From: Pseudofabraea citricarpa
Lineage: Eukaryota > Ascomycota > Leotiomycetes > Helotiales > Dermateaceae
Length of the DNA stretch: 64,000 nucleotides
Reading direction: 5' to 3'
NCBI GenBank assembly: GCA_029641185.1
Contig: JAPWGK010000008.1
Location: forward strand, 806,001-870,000
The notes beneath the pieces were generated by a model, which searched no databases, had not been told where the DNA came from, and worked only from the letters and a program-made list of their open reading frames with translations. Of this stretch, positions 24,609 to 36,104 are shown in pieces. The translations under genes were made by a program, and so were the position numbers. Position 1 is the first letter of the stretch. Each line of letters opens with the position of its first letter.

Positions 24609-25928
24609 ATGGCCACTAATTCGTCGGCCGGTGACATGACCATTGAGGATGCCTGGCAATCCGTCCAGACAGCAGTCCTGTCCCTATGGGCGAAGACCAC
24701 ACGGCGAATGCGCGCAACGGGTGCTGTAGTATTATTCTTGTACGGGCCCACGAACTCCCTCTCCCATGGCCAGCCAGTGCTAACTCCTCCATAGTCTTCT
24801 CTGCATCTTTCTTTTCGGCGGGCCGTCAATGCCAGATACACAGTCTTTACCAAGCCTACCTCAGATCCCCAAGGTCTCGCTCGACTACGGCGAGGGCCCC
24901 ATCTCTCCCTATAATGTTTCCAAGGTCGCCCTCCTAATCGAAAACCGGCCGAATCCCATCCTCGCCCCTCTCCTCCTACATTTCATGTCGGTGGTGCCGC
25001 CGGACTGGCGCTTTCGATTCATGGGCTCCCTCGAGTCGGTGGCCCACGTAAATTCATCCACGGCCATCCGGCACCAGGTGGAGGCAGGGAAGCTCGATCT
25101 CACCTATATTCCCGCCAACATGTCGACTGCGGGGCAGGAGATGATCAGCAGATTCCTCACCACCCTCTGGTTGTACGAGACCGTTCTGCAACCCGCGGAA
25201 TGGCTCCTGATCTTCCAGACAGACAGCATGCTATGCGCCAACAGCAGGCAGAGCTTGAATAACTGGCTGGATTACGATTGGGTTGGCGCACCATGGAATC
25301 CCACCGCGCGCTTTGGAGGCAATGGAGGTCTGTCATTGAGGAGAGTGAGCACCATCATCGATGTCCTGAAGAACCAAGAGAGAATCCATGATTCCGAGCC
25401 CGAAGATGTCTGGTTGACCGATCGATTGGGTCATCGCCCAGGAGCAAAATTGGCCAATGGTACCGCGTCTCTCACGTTCTCAGGAGAGATGTACAGTGGA
25501 GACGGTGAGAAGTTAGACACGGGAAAGAAGACCAAGCCGAATGAAGATCCGACGAAATTCGGCGAGGTCGCTGGGACTCTGGTCAAGGGAATCGATGACT
25601 GGAGAGAAGGGTTCTACGAACCAATGGGATACCACACCGGTGGATCAGGCCGGACTTTGCATGGTCCTATCTGGGGTACGAAAGAGATGCGGAAGCACAT
25701 CTGGGATTACTGCCCCGAAGTCAAGATGATGCTTGAGATGGATGCAGCCAAGGTAAGTTAGCAAGAAGGGGATTTTACGGGATCCGCTAATTATTTTGAT
25801 AGTACGTGCCCGGAGACTGCCATTCGGAATGGAAAAGATGGGACGAAGGGGAAGGCATGGGACAAGCAACAGAGATCATCGACGGGGTAGAATATCCCAT
25901 GTTGCCAGCAGGATTAAGTCCTTGGTAG
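24609..25928 (+). CDS. DUF5672-type membrane glycosyltransferase-like protein 3
   Basis: Exons 24609-24739, 24795-25752 and 25803-25928 give 404 aa. The first intron (55 nt, phase 2) interrupts the membrane anchor, which reads GAVVLFFLLCIFLFGG at about residues 38-53 only after splicing; this strongly supports the join. The domain has VALLIENRP, VVPPDWRFRFMG, WLLIFQTDSMLCANS, WLDYDWVGAPW, FGGNGGLSLRR, PEDVWLTDR, PMGYHTGG and IWDYCPEV. It is closest to the gene at 16086-17231. The last intron (50 nt) opens a final exon encoding a 41-residue tail (YVPGDCHSEWKRW...) absent from the other two models. Predicted to act in the secretory pathway lumen on glycans; donor and acceptor are unknown. Confidence 0.82.
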
Positions 25929-26559
25929 CATGGCCTCTACCTCTCTGTTGCTTAATTTTTTCTTTTTCTTTCACTTCTCTTCGACCGTTGTTTTTTTGGA
26001 GGCGACCATGTACGTTATTGTACGTATCAGAGGAAGACCGGCTTGGGGTTTCGGTTTGGGATTGGGTTTCTGGGAACGGCACATGGGAAACTGGGCGTAT
26101 TTGGTGTTTCGATATATTACTCTCTTTCCCCCCTGATAGATAGATAGGTCGGTGGGTGTAGGCACACCACGCATAGCATAGGTCTGAGGAAAAGAAGAAG
26201 AAAGCAATACGAAGTGTTCAAGCTCCGTTGCGTTATGTCAGAGCTGGCCGAATGACTTCCCCAGGAGAGAAAAGAGAAGAGAGAATAACATGCATGCGGC
26301 GAAAGAGCATGAAAATCAATCCCATCTAATCACTCTCTCTAATCGAGAAACCGAACTGGGCTGTGACAGATATACTCTACCATACCATACCCTACCCTAC
26401 CCTACCCTACCACGGCAGCGCAGGCAGGGACTAGGCTAGGTCTAGCACAGCAGAATCCAACTATATACTCAGTATATTCATCAGCATTTCATCAATCAAT
26501 CGATTTATGCCCAAGACATGTATCCATCTATGTTTTCATTCATTTATGTGCACGCCCAA

Positions 26560-26611
<52 letters not shown>

Positions 26612-27568
26612 GACCAACCAACGAAGGCAGAAGAGGAAAAGAAGATGGATGGATGTTGGTAGGTGACATGCAAGCCACAATATAACCGCCCCATCCCTCT
26701 CCCTTGAAAACAAAACAAGAAACAGTAAAGTAGTCCCGATGACATGCTACCTGCCACATACCACATGCCCCACGCCATACTCAGCTGAGCAAGATGTCGA
26801 ATATCAAAGAAGAAGAAAAAAAGAAGAAAAAAAGAATTCTGATCCTGATTATAGTTTTGAGTTTTGATTCTGATTCTGATTCTGGTTCTGGTTCTCTGCA
26901 TCTGTTCTGTCTAACTAAGTGGTATATTCTCCATCCTCCTCTCCCTCCCGAGATTTTAGCTATTGATTTTTATCCTCTTCCTTCTCTACACGTCCGTAGA
27001 CCGCGCTTGTACCCTGTGCGTGCGAAAGAATGCAAAAAAAAGAAAGGAAGAAAGAAAAAAAAAAAATATGAAATGAAAATGCAAGTGCAAGCTGTTGATA
27101 TCACCAAATAAAACAGCGACACAAAAGAGAGAAAAAAAAAAAAAAAAAAAAAACGCCTATCCCCCAAGAACAACAATAGGTATGCCCACACTCCGGAGAA
27201 CCCCCCAAGCCGAAAGGAGCACAAGGAAACGGACGATCTTTTTTTTTTGGGGTGTCTTTTTGTTCTGAACCACGCAAGAGGATCATCCGTGCTCTGGCAG
27301 TTGCGTGTGTGTTTTTTCTGTCTTGCTGGTGGTTGTATGTCTGTTCTTACATGGGACGCGCGGTCAAAGGATGAATGAACAACTCCTCCCCACGTCCACG
27401 CTCCCCCTTCCGCCTCGCTTTTTTTTTTCCCGCGGCCGATCGAGGCCGACGAAGCGACCCCCCTTGTTCAAAGACACCGGGAGCAGCCAGACCGTCCGTC
27501 CGTACAGTAGCTTATCGACAAGCCCCGACGGACGAGGACGAGCGACGAGGGACAATCGCATCGCCTCT
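25929..27568. other. Convergent intergenic region with repeats
   Basis: About 1.6 kb of 3' flanks. It contains a TACCC tandem (about 26381-26412), a CCAGAA hexanucleotide tract (about 26560-26611), a TTCTGA tandem (about 26868-26892), poly-A/T runs at about 27056-27066, 27131-27152 and 27240-27248. Open frames here are repeat-driven. Confidence 0.6.
26560..26611. repeat. CCAGAA hexanucleotide microsatellite
   Basis: About eight to nine copies of CCAGAA in perfect tandem. The complementary frame encodes an artificial WFWFWF-type peptide. It is non-coding in this annotation. Confidence 0.9.
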
Positions 27569-29209
27569 TTATGCTTTCCCACCCGTCGCTGCTTTGTGCT
27601 TGAGCATGACCATCGAGTATCTAGAGACCAACGGCAAGTTAGCTACCGCAATCAGATGAGGTGATATCATGTCATAACCGCGCAACAATACTTCTTCCGG
27701 CTGCTTTTTTTCTTGTTTGCCACGAGGAATGCGCACTTGCATATCGAGCTCGCGCCTCTCTCCCACCCACCCGAAACATCTTGAGGCTATGCCAAGGTGC
27801 AGGAAAGATGAGAGAGCATTATTTGGCTGCAGACTCGACCCAATAATGCCATGGTGATCGGCACCAACGGGTGTGTCGCAGGCTGGGCTAGTGATGTGTG
27901 TGAAGGAGTGGGAGACAAAAGGCAAAAATGTAAAATTGCGGAGTGGAACTTACGCGATGATTCCGCCCACGGCGATGAAGACGCCGATGATGGACTTGTC
28001 GCCAACGGCACGTCCGGACGTCATCCAGCCCAGCGCGACGATCGAGCACGTCTTCAGGTGGCCGACGACCGTACTTGACACGGGGCCCGTTTGGGCAATG
28101 ATGAAGAACTGTGACATGTTGATCAAGCAGGCGAAGAAGCCAGACTAAGGGGTGTTATATTAGCCAAGCCCGTATACCGGATTCCGAGAGTTCCCAGACA
28201 GCTCATAATCATTTCTGGGGTTCTTGGCAGATCAGGCAGAGGGATTTGGGAAAAACTTACCATCATGATCATAACCCATCGGCTGACAGGGACCTCGGTC
28301 CATACGGGGAAAGTATCGACAAAAGGAATAACGTAGAGGAGCATGAATGCTGCCAATGGGGCCTGGTTGAAGAGCAACTGCATGCTGTTCATCTGGAGCT
28401 TCTTGTGATAGCTGGCGATCCAGACCGTATAGATGGAGCTGGCAAAGATCCCAGCGAAGGCAAAGATAACTCCCAAACTGCTGGTGGTCTTGACGGTTGC
28501 GTCCGCGCTTGGCAGAGAATCATAGTATGAGACCATTCCCACTCCCAAGCAAGCTGGTACCAGAGCGTAGATTGCGTTTCTGGGAAGGGTGGATTTGTAG
28601 AGAACAAAGTTCATGAGCGCAACGGTGGGCGTCAGGAGAATTCGTGCGACTTGGTAGAAGGTGACGGTAGAAAATGCGAGTGACAGGTTCGGGAGGATCA
28701 CATTAAGGGCCATTGCAATGGCCAGAGGGAAGATATCCTTGATCGCAACCCTCCGCGGGGAGAAGAAGGCAAATCGGGGCCTCGAGAGGGTGAATAGTGT
28801 GAGCCATGTTATGAAAAAATGGAAGGCCGCGAAAGTAAGCTGGGCGAGCTTTAAGGACGGATCGGAGAAGATGGCTTTGTTGGTGAAGACCTGTGTAATA
28901 AATCAGCTTCTGCTCCTCTCAAGCAGTGACATGTATGCTCACAATTCCTATGGTGGCTAGTGTATTCACCACCATCCAGATCACCGCAGACTGCGTCGAG
29001 CCCTCTGAGGACTTGGGTTTCTCCTGCTGGATGGGTTGCGGCAGCAATTCAGCCCTCTCGATGTCGTCGCCAACCTCTAATTCCTCCGGGGACTTGAGCT
29101 TGACGAAGCTGCCTTCCGATCTCAAGTCGCCATTCTTCTCGTCGTATGCGTCTGCCTCGGTGACCGAGGAGCTCACTGAGGGAGCGCGGTCCGCTGATCG
29201 TTCGGCCAT
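27569..29209 (-). CDS. Nucleotide-sugar transporter, TPT/SLC35 family
   Basis: Multi-pass Golgi/ER antiporter importing a nucleotide sugar. Exons 29209-28943, 28890-28261, 28144-27954 and 27620-27569 join in frame for 379 aa. The introns are 52, 116 and 333 nt. The cytosolic N-tail is acidic (about residues 1-68). Membrane segments begin at VIWMVVNTLATIGIVFTNKA, and about ten helices follow. Family features are NKAIF near the first helix, QLTFAAFHF, the LPNLSLAFSTVTFYQVARI stretch, and GHLKTCSIVALGW near the end. The last exon is only 52 nt; it restores the typical ending GGIIAYSMVMLK and a K-rich tail. Substrate cannot be read from sequence. The TPT type includes plant UDP-rhamnose/UDP-galactose carriers, and the dehydratase 2 kb away makes UDP-rhamnose a reasonable guess. 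Confidence 0.88.
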
Positions 29210-31258
29210 TTCGGAAGTGGTGATGAAAGTGTCTAAGGAGTGTGGTGGTAGTGGTGGTGTTGCTGAAGAAGAAGTGAAGAGACAATGAAAAGAAACAGGG
29301 CGAATAAGGTGGTGAGAACTGGGCGTTGAGTTGTGATATTATTATGTCCGCATTCCTGGAGGAGCGAACGTGGATGTGGGATCTTGGGTGCTGGGTGCTG
29401 GGGATTCCTCCGCTGGGCTCGCCTGAGGTCAACGAAATGATTCGAGCAGGGACTTGCCGCTGGGAATGCTCAAACTGCGCAGTGGGCGAGAGGTGGAGCA
29501 GTAAGTCTGAGTAGTGGGCAGTGGGCAGTGGGCAGTGGGCAGTGAGTACGGAGTAGTAAGTGAGTATGAATAGTACGAACAGTACAGTAGTGAGTGGGTG
29601 CAAGGGAGAAGGTATAGATAGAATCCGACAGGAGGGGTGTTACATGTGTGCCCTTTTTACACTTCAGACGACGCGCAGGTACGTACTGTACTTATTCAGT
29701 TCAGGGCTGCTTTCGTGGACTATGGACCCTATAGTGGCTGCTTGCAGTGTTCGCAGAGCTGTTTAGAGAGTGGACGCTAAGCTTATTATTACCAGGACTA
29801 TAGGCGGTTCAGCGAGAGCCTCTTGTTATTACAGTGCACAGTGCAGAGCTATCAACTGAACGAGTGCCTGGGGGGGCGCAGTGCTAGGTCGCTTCGGGGC
29901 ATGATTCCACTGATTACAGTTAAATTTACTGAGGCTGCGCTGCCCTATGGCTGGGCCATGGCAGGCTAGCGGGGCTTCACAGGTCTCCCCTCGTGTCGGC
30001 CCTGGACTCCCTGTACTGTCGCTCCCTGTCGCTCCCTGTAGCTCCCCGTGGCTCCCTGTGGCTCCCTGTAGCTCGCTGTAGCGTCCCCTCGCTGCCCCTA
30101 CAGTGCGATCGGCATGGTTTCATTCTTATCGTTCGGGCCTTGAGCCAGATCTTCAAACCGAGGACTCGTAAGATGCTGATGAGTCGCTTCCACTATCACA
30201 GTTATTCTTGTAGCGACGAGAAAACAACAACAACAATCACAACACACCCGTCACCCCGCTGATCCTTCGTCTTCGTATCCTCGCTGATCACCGAAATAGC
30301 CAGCGGGTGCTCACTGCTCAGTGAGTAAGCACCAGCCCGGGGAAAGGAAAGGATGCAAGTTCAAACACGAGGGAATGGCTTCACTCGCTTCGACATCCCC
30401 AATCACAGAATCATCGTAGGGGCGCACAGCCACACCTCTCGAGAGTCGAGTCTCGACAACCCCTGGACGACCCTGGGCCCCATTTCTGTATGATTTCACC
30501 CCCATCCCATCTCGTACTGTAGTCTGTAAGTGTACGCAAACATAACGAACGGGCTTAACCTTCAGTACGAGTCTCGAACCCCCCTTTAATGATATAAGGT
30601 TCATAGGCAATAGTACAGGACAGGTTGAACGCAGCACAAGAAGGATTATTGTCAGAACACCTTCATACAGTACCGTAAATGTAAAAGTAAAAGTACCACA
30701 ACCTAGTCCCAGTTGGTTCTTCAGCAGATGGTGGCTCTCCTGCCGCCCTGTATCGGCCTCCCTCTTCACTCACTCACTCACAAACATTCTTTGCGTGCAG
30801 CCTTGCTTACCCGCCGTCCAATAACCGGCCGGCTCGACGGCAAGGGAGCAAAGGCACCTGTTCGTAAAATGATGTCCTTCCTTGCGCATAGCATGATACT
30901 GTAAGTAGCATACCGCAGGATTGGCATCATTTTGTGCAGAAGGACAAGTAGACTTTTACAGTATACCCATTGAGCGAGCTAATTACCCCTCGCCTGGGCG
31001 TGCTTGATTCCCAAATTCTGTTGGCCTGCGATTTCAGACACGCGTACATCGGCCGTGATCCAAATAAAAGCTATCCCCCACCGCCAATTCCGTCTTCTCA
31101 GCCTTCCGGACAGAGTTCAGCCCATTGTTCTGAAGTGTACATTCTGCAATCATCCCCCTCGCAAGCACTTGAAGCCCTCCAGTCCCACCATCTACACTCC
31201 GGCGCAATCTCGAGTCGAGTCGAATCTCATCTTCCTCCGCCTGCCACCTCTTCGCAAC
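29210..31258. promoter_or_regulatory. Divergent promoter region, transporter / dehydratase
   Basis: About 2 kb separates the divergent starts of the nucleotide-sugar transporter and the 4,6-dehydratase. It contains a GTGGGCA tandem (about 29514-29543) and a CTCCCTGT/AGCTCCC tandem (about 30008-30075). No gene is supported. A shared regulatory region would fit a common pathway, but no site is identified. Confidence 0.45.
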
Positions 31259-32733
31259 ATGTCTGCAAAACACAGCAATGGGGGTCCCCCAAGTGAGTGC
31301 TCCATGAGCGTTGTGCGCCGCTGCGAGTTACTGAGAATTACCTCTGATCACTGATTCGGGCAGCACCAGCAGCATCCTCCAATGGAGAGCAGAATAAGTT
31401 CTTCGAGGACTTTGGCGTATGGAAGGATGCGCCAATTCTCACCGGCAGCACCAAATTCGAGCCCTTACCCGACGTGAAGAACATCATGATCACTGGCGGA
31501 GCGGGATTCATGTGAGCTGAGCTGAGAGCATGCGTGTGTCGTCGTGCGTACTGACGAATGTAGTGCCTGCTGGCTGGTGAGACATTTGACCCTCACATAC
31601 CCTGACGCATACAACATCGTATCTTTCGATAAGCTCGACTACTGCGCGTCTCTGAACAATACCCGAGTCCTGAACGACAAGAGAAACTTCAGCTTCTACC
31701 ATGGCGACATCACAAACCCCTCGGAAGTCATGGACTGCCTGCAGAGGCATAACATCGACACCGTCTTCCACTTCGCCGCACAGTCACACGTGGATCTGAG
31801 TTTCGGAAACTCGTACGCCTTCACCCACACCAACGTATACGGAACACATGTGTTGTTGGAGAGCGCGAAGAAGGTCGGCATCAAGAAGTTCATCCACATC
31901 TCAACCGACGAGGTCTATGGAGAAGTCCGGGATGATGCAGATGATCTGCTCGAGACTAGCATCCTTGCACCCACGAACCCGTACGCGGCCAGCAAGGCAG
32001 CGGCGGAGATGTTGGTCCACTCATATCAGAAGAGTTTCAAGCTGCCCGTCATCATTGTACGCAGCAACAATGTGTACGGGCCGCATCAGTTCCCCGAGAG
32101 TAAGCCAAACCGCCGCAAGAAATCTGGGTTGGTCGCTAACATGCTTCAGAAATCATTCCCAAATTCAGCTGTCTGTTGAACCGAGGACAGCCTGTAGTCC
32201 TGCACGGAGACGGGACCCCAACCCGGAGGTACCTCTTCGCTGGTGATGCTGCCGATGCCTTCGACACAATTCTTCACAAGGGTACGATGGATCAAATCTA
32301 CAACGTGGGCTCGTACGATGAAATTTCCAACTTGACCCTCTGCTCGAAACTCCTCACCTACCTCCAAATCCCCCACGAGACACAAGAGCAGCTTCACAAC
32401 TGGGTGAAGCACACTCACGATCGTCCATTCAACGACCACAGATACGCTGTCGACGGTACCAAGCTCAGACAATTAGGGTGGGACCAGAAGACCAGCTTCT
32501 CGGACGGCATGGCCATCACCGTTGACTGGTACAAGCGATTTGGCGAGCAGTGGTGGGGAGACATCACCAAGGTTCTCACGCCTTTCCCAACCGTGGCTGG
32601 GTCCGAAGTGGTTGCCGATACGGCTCCGGTCGAGGATGTGAAGGAAGACATGATTGTAGACAGCAACGATACCATGACGCTAGCCAAGAAAAGAAAGATA
32701 GAGGACGGCAGCGGCGTGGCCGTCGTGGCTTAA
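31259..32733 (+). CDS. NDP-glucose 4,6-dehydratase (UDP-rhamnose pathway, SDR)
   Basis: Converts UDP-glucose (or dTDP-glucose) to the 4-keto-6-deoxy sugar, the first step to rhamnose. Four exons, 31259-31292, 31364-31511, 31564-32099 and 32150-32733, join in frame for 433 aa. The Rossmann glycine motif is TGGAGFIA (residues 55-62), interrupted by an intron in the I61 codon. The catalytic set is complete: STDE (residues 174-177, with T-D-E in place as in RmlB-type dehydratases) and Y201-x3-K205 in NPYAASKAAAE. Also seen are FDKLDYCASLNN, HFAAQSHVD, RSNNVYGPHQFPEK and GDGTPTRRYLFAGD. The C-terminus carries a short KKRK-containing tail after the fold. Fungal UDP-glucose 4,6-dehydratases of Magnaporthe and Botrytis are the nearest described relatives. 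UDP rather than dTDP as substrate is inferred from fungal biology. Confidence 0.9.
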
Positions 32734-34907
32734 GAGGTGCTCGTTCGTTCTCTAGAAAGGAAAAAAAGAAAAGAAAAGAAAAAGAGGAGAAAAGAAAGAA
32801 GGGTCCTGGCTCGCATTTGGGTTGGCGGATAAAGTTCATACATTTTTTTTCCCCTCACGAACATTGCTTTTTATGGCGAATAGATAAAAGGGGCCCTTTG
32901 AAGGGCAAGATAGCAGCACAGCACGTCGGGAGGGGGGCTCTGTATTTTTTTTTATTACTTTTTTGCCTATACTCATCCCTTCCTCCTCCCCCTACACATC
33001 CTAGTATTTAGCATGGGCTCCGGGCTCGCAGATATGTATGCCACAAATCAATTTCACCGCTTCATATAAACAAACCAGAGACCGGGAGGGCTCGGGGGTC
33101 CGAGTGCCAAACGAGAGGGGAGAAAGAGACGGCATTGGATTCGAGATTTGAGGCTTGATCAATTGAGCACCTTGGTCAGAAATGCCAGAGTGGAAGGGAA
33201 GTGAAGTGAAGTGAAGTGAAGTGACGTATCAAAAGGCCAAGCAAGTATCGACAGCCAGCAGCAGCAGGCAAGCAGACAAGCCAGTGAAGCATTGACAAGA
33301 ATTCTGACGGATGCTGCTGCTGCTGCTGATGCTGATGTTGATGCAGTGCAACGCTCGTACACAAACGTCGTTCGTTCGTCGCGCACTGCACTGCATTTCA
33401 TGCGATGCGATGCACTTGCTCTGCGGTCCACTCAGCAGTGGCCGTTCGTTGATTTTGTTTGTCTGCCTGTCTGTTGTATGTATGTACGGTATGGTACACA
33501 TCATACATACATGACGGCGAAAGAGGTTCGTGACACTGACACTGACAGGTGGAGGTTCGAAATAAAACGATACAGTAAAGAGAAATACAAGCCGTGATCG
33601 ACAGAGCTGGGATCTGGTACTGGGATATCGGGATTGGGACTGGGACTGGGACTGGAAGACTGGGACATGGGAAAAAGAAAGTTTTGGAGGGTTTTTTTTT
33701 TAAGATGTTCGTTTGATGTGTGGGATGTGTGATGTGATCATCATCACCCACCAACCAACCGGAGGCAGATCGTTGGGATGGGTTGGGGATGCGATGGGTA
33801 GGTAGGGTAGGGATGGTGATTCAATCCCGTACAGTACGTCTTGACTTTGTTATCCTGTGTTGTGTTTTGTTGTGTTGTGATGTCCTGTGTGGTGTGTGCT
33901 GGGACTGTCTTGTACAGTACTGATCAGGTCATGATATGCTGCAGGATTGATTGATTGATTGATTAATTGATAGTCGATTGTTGCTTGTTAATTGATTGAT
34001 CAATTATTGCACCTCGGATACGGAGAGTGGTGGGTTCAGGTACCAGTAGGGATGAAGCTCTCAGAGCTTCCCCTCCTCTTCCCCCCTCTTATTCTCCCCT
34101 CCCACGGCTCTTTGCCTCTCTTGCTACAGATGCAGATGCAAATGCTTCTGCAAGAGGTCGTCGAGCCCGAGGGAGGTTCATCGGACATTTTACTACCATG
34201 AATTACTACAGTACTGACTGACTTCTAACTATTCAGATCCAGGGCAGAGGAACGGGACGCTGGAACGGGCCTGTAAAGCCGGGCCTCTGTCTGATTTGCT
34301 TCTTCTGTGCCTCCTCCAACTTCCCCGTCCAGGTCCAGTTCCCACGAACAACTCTCCTGCATCCCGACAAACAAAAACCCTCGAATTGCTGCCCTCTTTA
34401 GCCTCGCCTCACCTGCTTCTGGGAAGCCCATGTCCATGGTCCTGTCTTCCATCACTCAATCAGCTTCCATCTCGCGCCCCCCTCTCCTCTCCCCTCCCTC
34501 TCCACCCGCCCCGAACCCATCTGTCGTTCCCTCTATTTTTTTTTTTATTTTTTTCTGCCTCTCGCGTCTCTCTCTCCTACACACCTGTTGTCCCGGGGAA
34601 AATCATTCCATCGTCCCCCTCCCCGATCCCCATTCGACGCACACCCCCCCAGCGCTCTGCCCTCATGCATCTTCCCGAACTTCACCTGCCCCGTCTCTGT
34701 GCTAAGTCAAAGTCATTCGATCTGTCGGGGTACCAAGGAACTGGCCATCTGCTCCCGGAGAGGTGGTCCTGAACCCCAACGTGTGAGCATGGTATTACCA
34801 CGAAGTCCCATTTGCATCTGGATATCAAGCGGGAGGAGACCGAGCACTGGATTTGTCAGACCAGCAGACACCATTCAGCATCCGTCCCGGTAGATGCCAT
34901 TGTACAT
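32734..34907. other. Intergenic region with repeats
   Basis: About 2.2 kb. Contains an AAAGAAAAG-type purine tract after the dehydratase stop (32757-32800), a GAAGT tandem (about 33199-33224), GCTGCTGAT repeats (33313-33340), a GGGACT tandem (33634-33655) and TGATT tandems near 33948-33965. The right end should hold the promoter of the methyltransferase. No gene is supported. Confidence 0.55.
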
Positions 34908-36104
34908 ATGGAGCAGGCGCAAACTCCAGATGGCGGAGGCGAACCTTCGTCTGGATTTCTGAGTGCCACTACTGCTCCGCCGGGTCTTGATTCCAAGCAG
35001 TCGGGAGAGAGCGACGTTGATATGGATGCTGGAGAGGTGGCCAATCGTGCGGAGACTCAGGCGCATGATGGGAGTACCATGTAAGAAAACCCCCCCTCAC
35101 CATGGCCAGTTTCCCTTGCTCATACCGACGTGTATAGAAACTCCACACGCTCTCTGTACGCGTCTGATATAGTTTACGATGTCGAGAACGGCCGGACGTA
35201 TTGTGGCGAGTATTACATGCCGATAGACGACGCGGAAACCGACCGCCTTCAATTGGTCCACCAAGTATATCTTCGCCTTTCCAACGGAGCGCTGACGACC
35301 GTCCCCCTGTGCAACCCGACCAAGATCCTCGACGTCGGCACGGGAAAGGGGGATTGGGCCATGGCCGTCGCGGATCAATATCCAGAGGCAGAAGTCATCG
35401 GGACCGACATCGCGAAGGTCCAACCGACGGCCGTGCCCCCGAATGTCTTCTTCGAGATTGACGATGCCGAAGACGAGAGCGGCTGGACCTTTGCAGAGGA
35501 CGACTTCGACCTGATCCACTTCCGCAACCTGTCCGGCGCCTTCTCGGACTGGGACCACATCTACAGCGAAGCCTGGGCGCACCTCAAACCGGGCGGCTGG
35601 ATCGAGGTGCTGGACTTTGACGAGCACAAAGGGCTGCTGTCGTGCTTCGAGCCCGGCTCGGAGATCGCTCGCTTCTTCCAGACCGTTGGCGAGGCATCGA
35701 TACGGTCGGGCAGGCCGCGCACCGTGCTGCACCTCCAGCACGAACGCTTCCGCGCCGCTGGCTTCGAGCAGATCGTCACCGAGGAGCACGAGATCCCCTT
35801 CGGCCAGTGGCACGACGACCGCGAGAAGAAGTTCCTCGGCAAGCTCTGGCTCTCCATCTGCCTCATCAGCATGGAGGCCCTCAGCATGCGCCTCCTCACC
35901 AAGCAGATGGGCTGGGAGCCGGCCGAAGTCCGCCGCATGTGTGACCTCGTCGAGCAGGAGGTCACGCTCTTTGCGAGGGACAAGGGCCGTATCGATGGGT
36001 GTATCGTCAAGCTCAAGGTGGTGCGGGCCAGGAAGCCGAGGGGATCTTCAGCTTCTGATGACGATCCTGACGGGTTGGTCGTCGATGAGAATGAAGACGT
36101 TTGA
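34908..36104 (+). CDS. LaeA-like SAM-dependent methyltransferase
   Basis: Exons 34908-35080 and 35138-36104 (57-nt intron, phase 2) give 379 aa. The first about 57 residues are polar and disordered. The class I methyltransferase fold has motif I as ILDVGTGKG (residues 121-129), an acidic end of beta-2 in EVIGTDIAKVQP, then FDLIHFRNLSGAFSDW and LKPGGWIEVLDF. This is the common fungal LaeA/UMTA-like family, whose members include secondary-metabolism regulators and many uncharacterised enzymes. The start (MEQAQTPDG) is the first ATG in the open frame; an upstream exon cannot be excluded. It lies downstream of the dehydratase on the same strand, 2.2 kb away. Whether it methylates a glycan of the same pathway is unknown; it may simply be a neighbour. 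Confidence 0.85.

Noticed and set aside
26381..26412. TACCC tandem that looks like a telomere repeat
   Set aside because: The unit is TACCC and not the fungal TTAGGG/CCCTAA; it is short and lies between genes.
26536..26901. 121-aa frame with WFWFWF-type repeat
   Set aside because: It is driven by the CCAGAA microsatellite and has no gene structure.
30540..30600. GGGGTTCGAG (minus strand) as a possible tRNA B box
   Set aside because: The following bases do not match GGTTCGANTCC, and no A box or acceptor stem is found around it.
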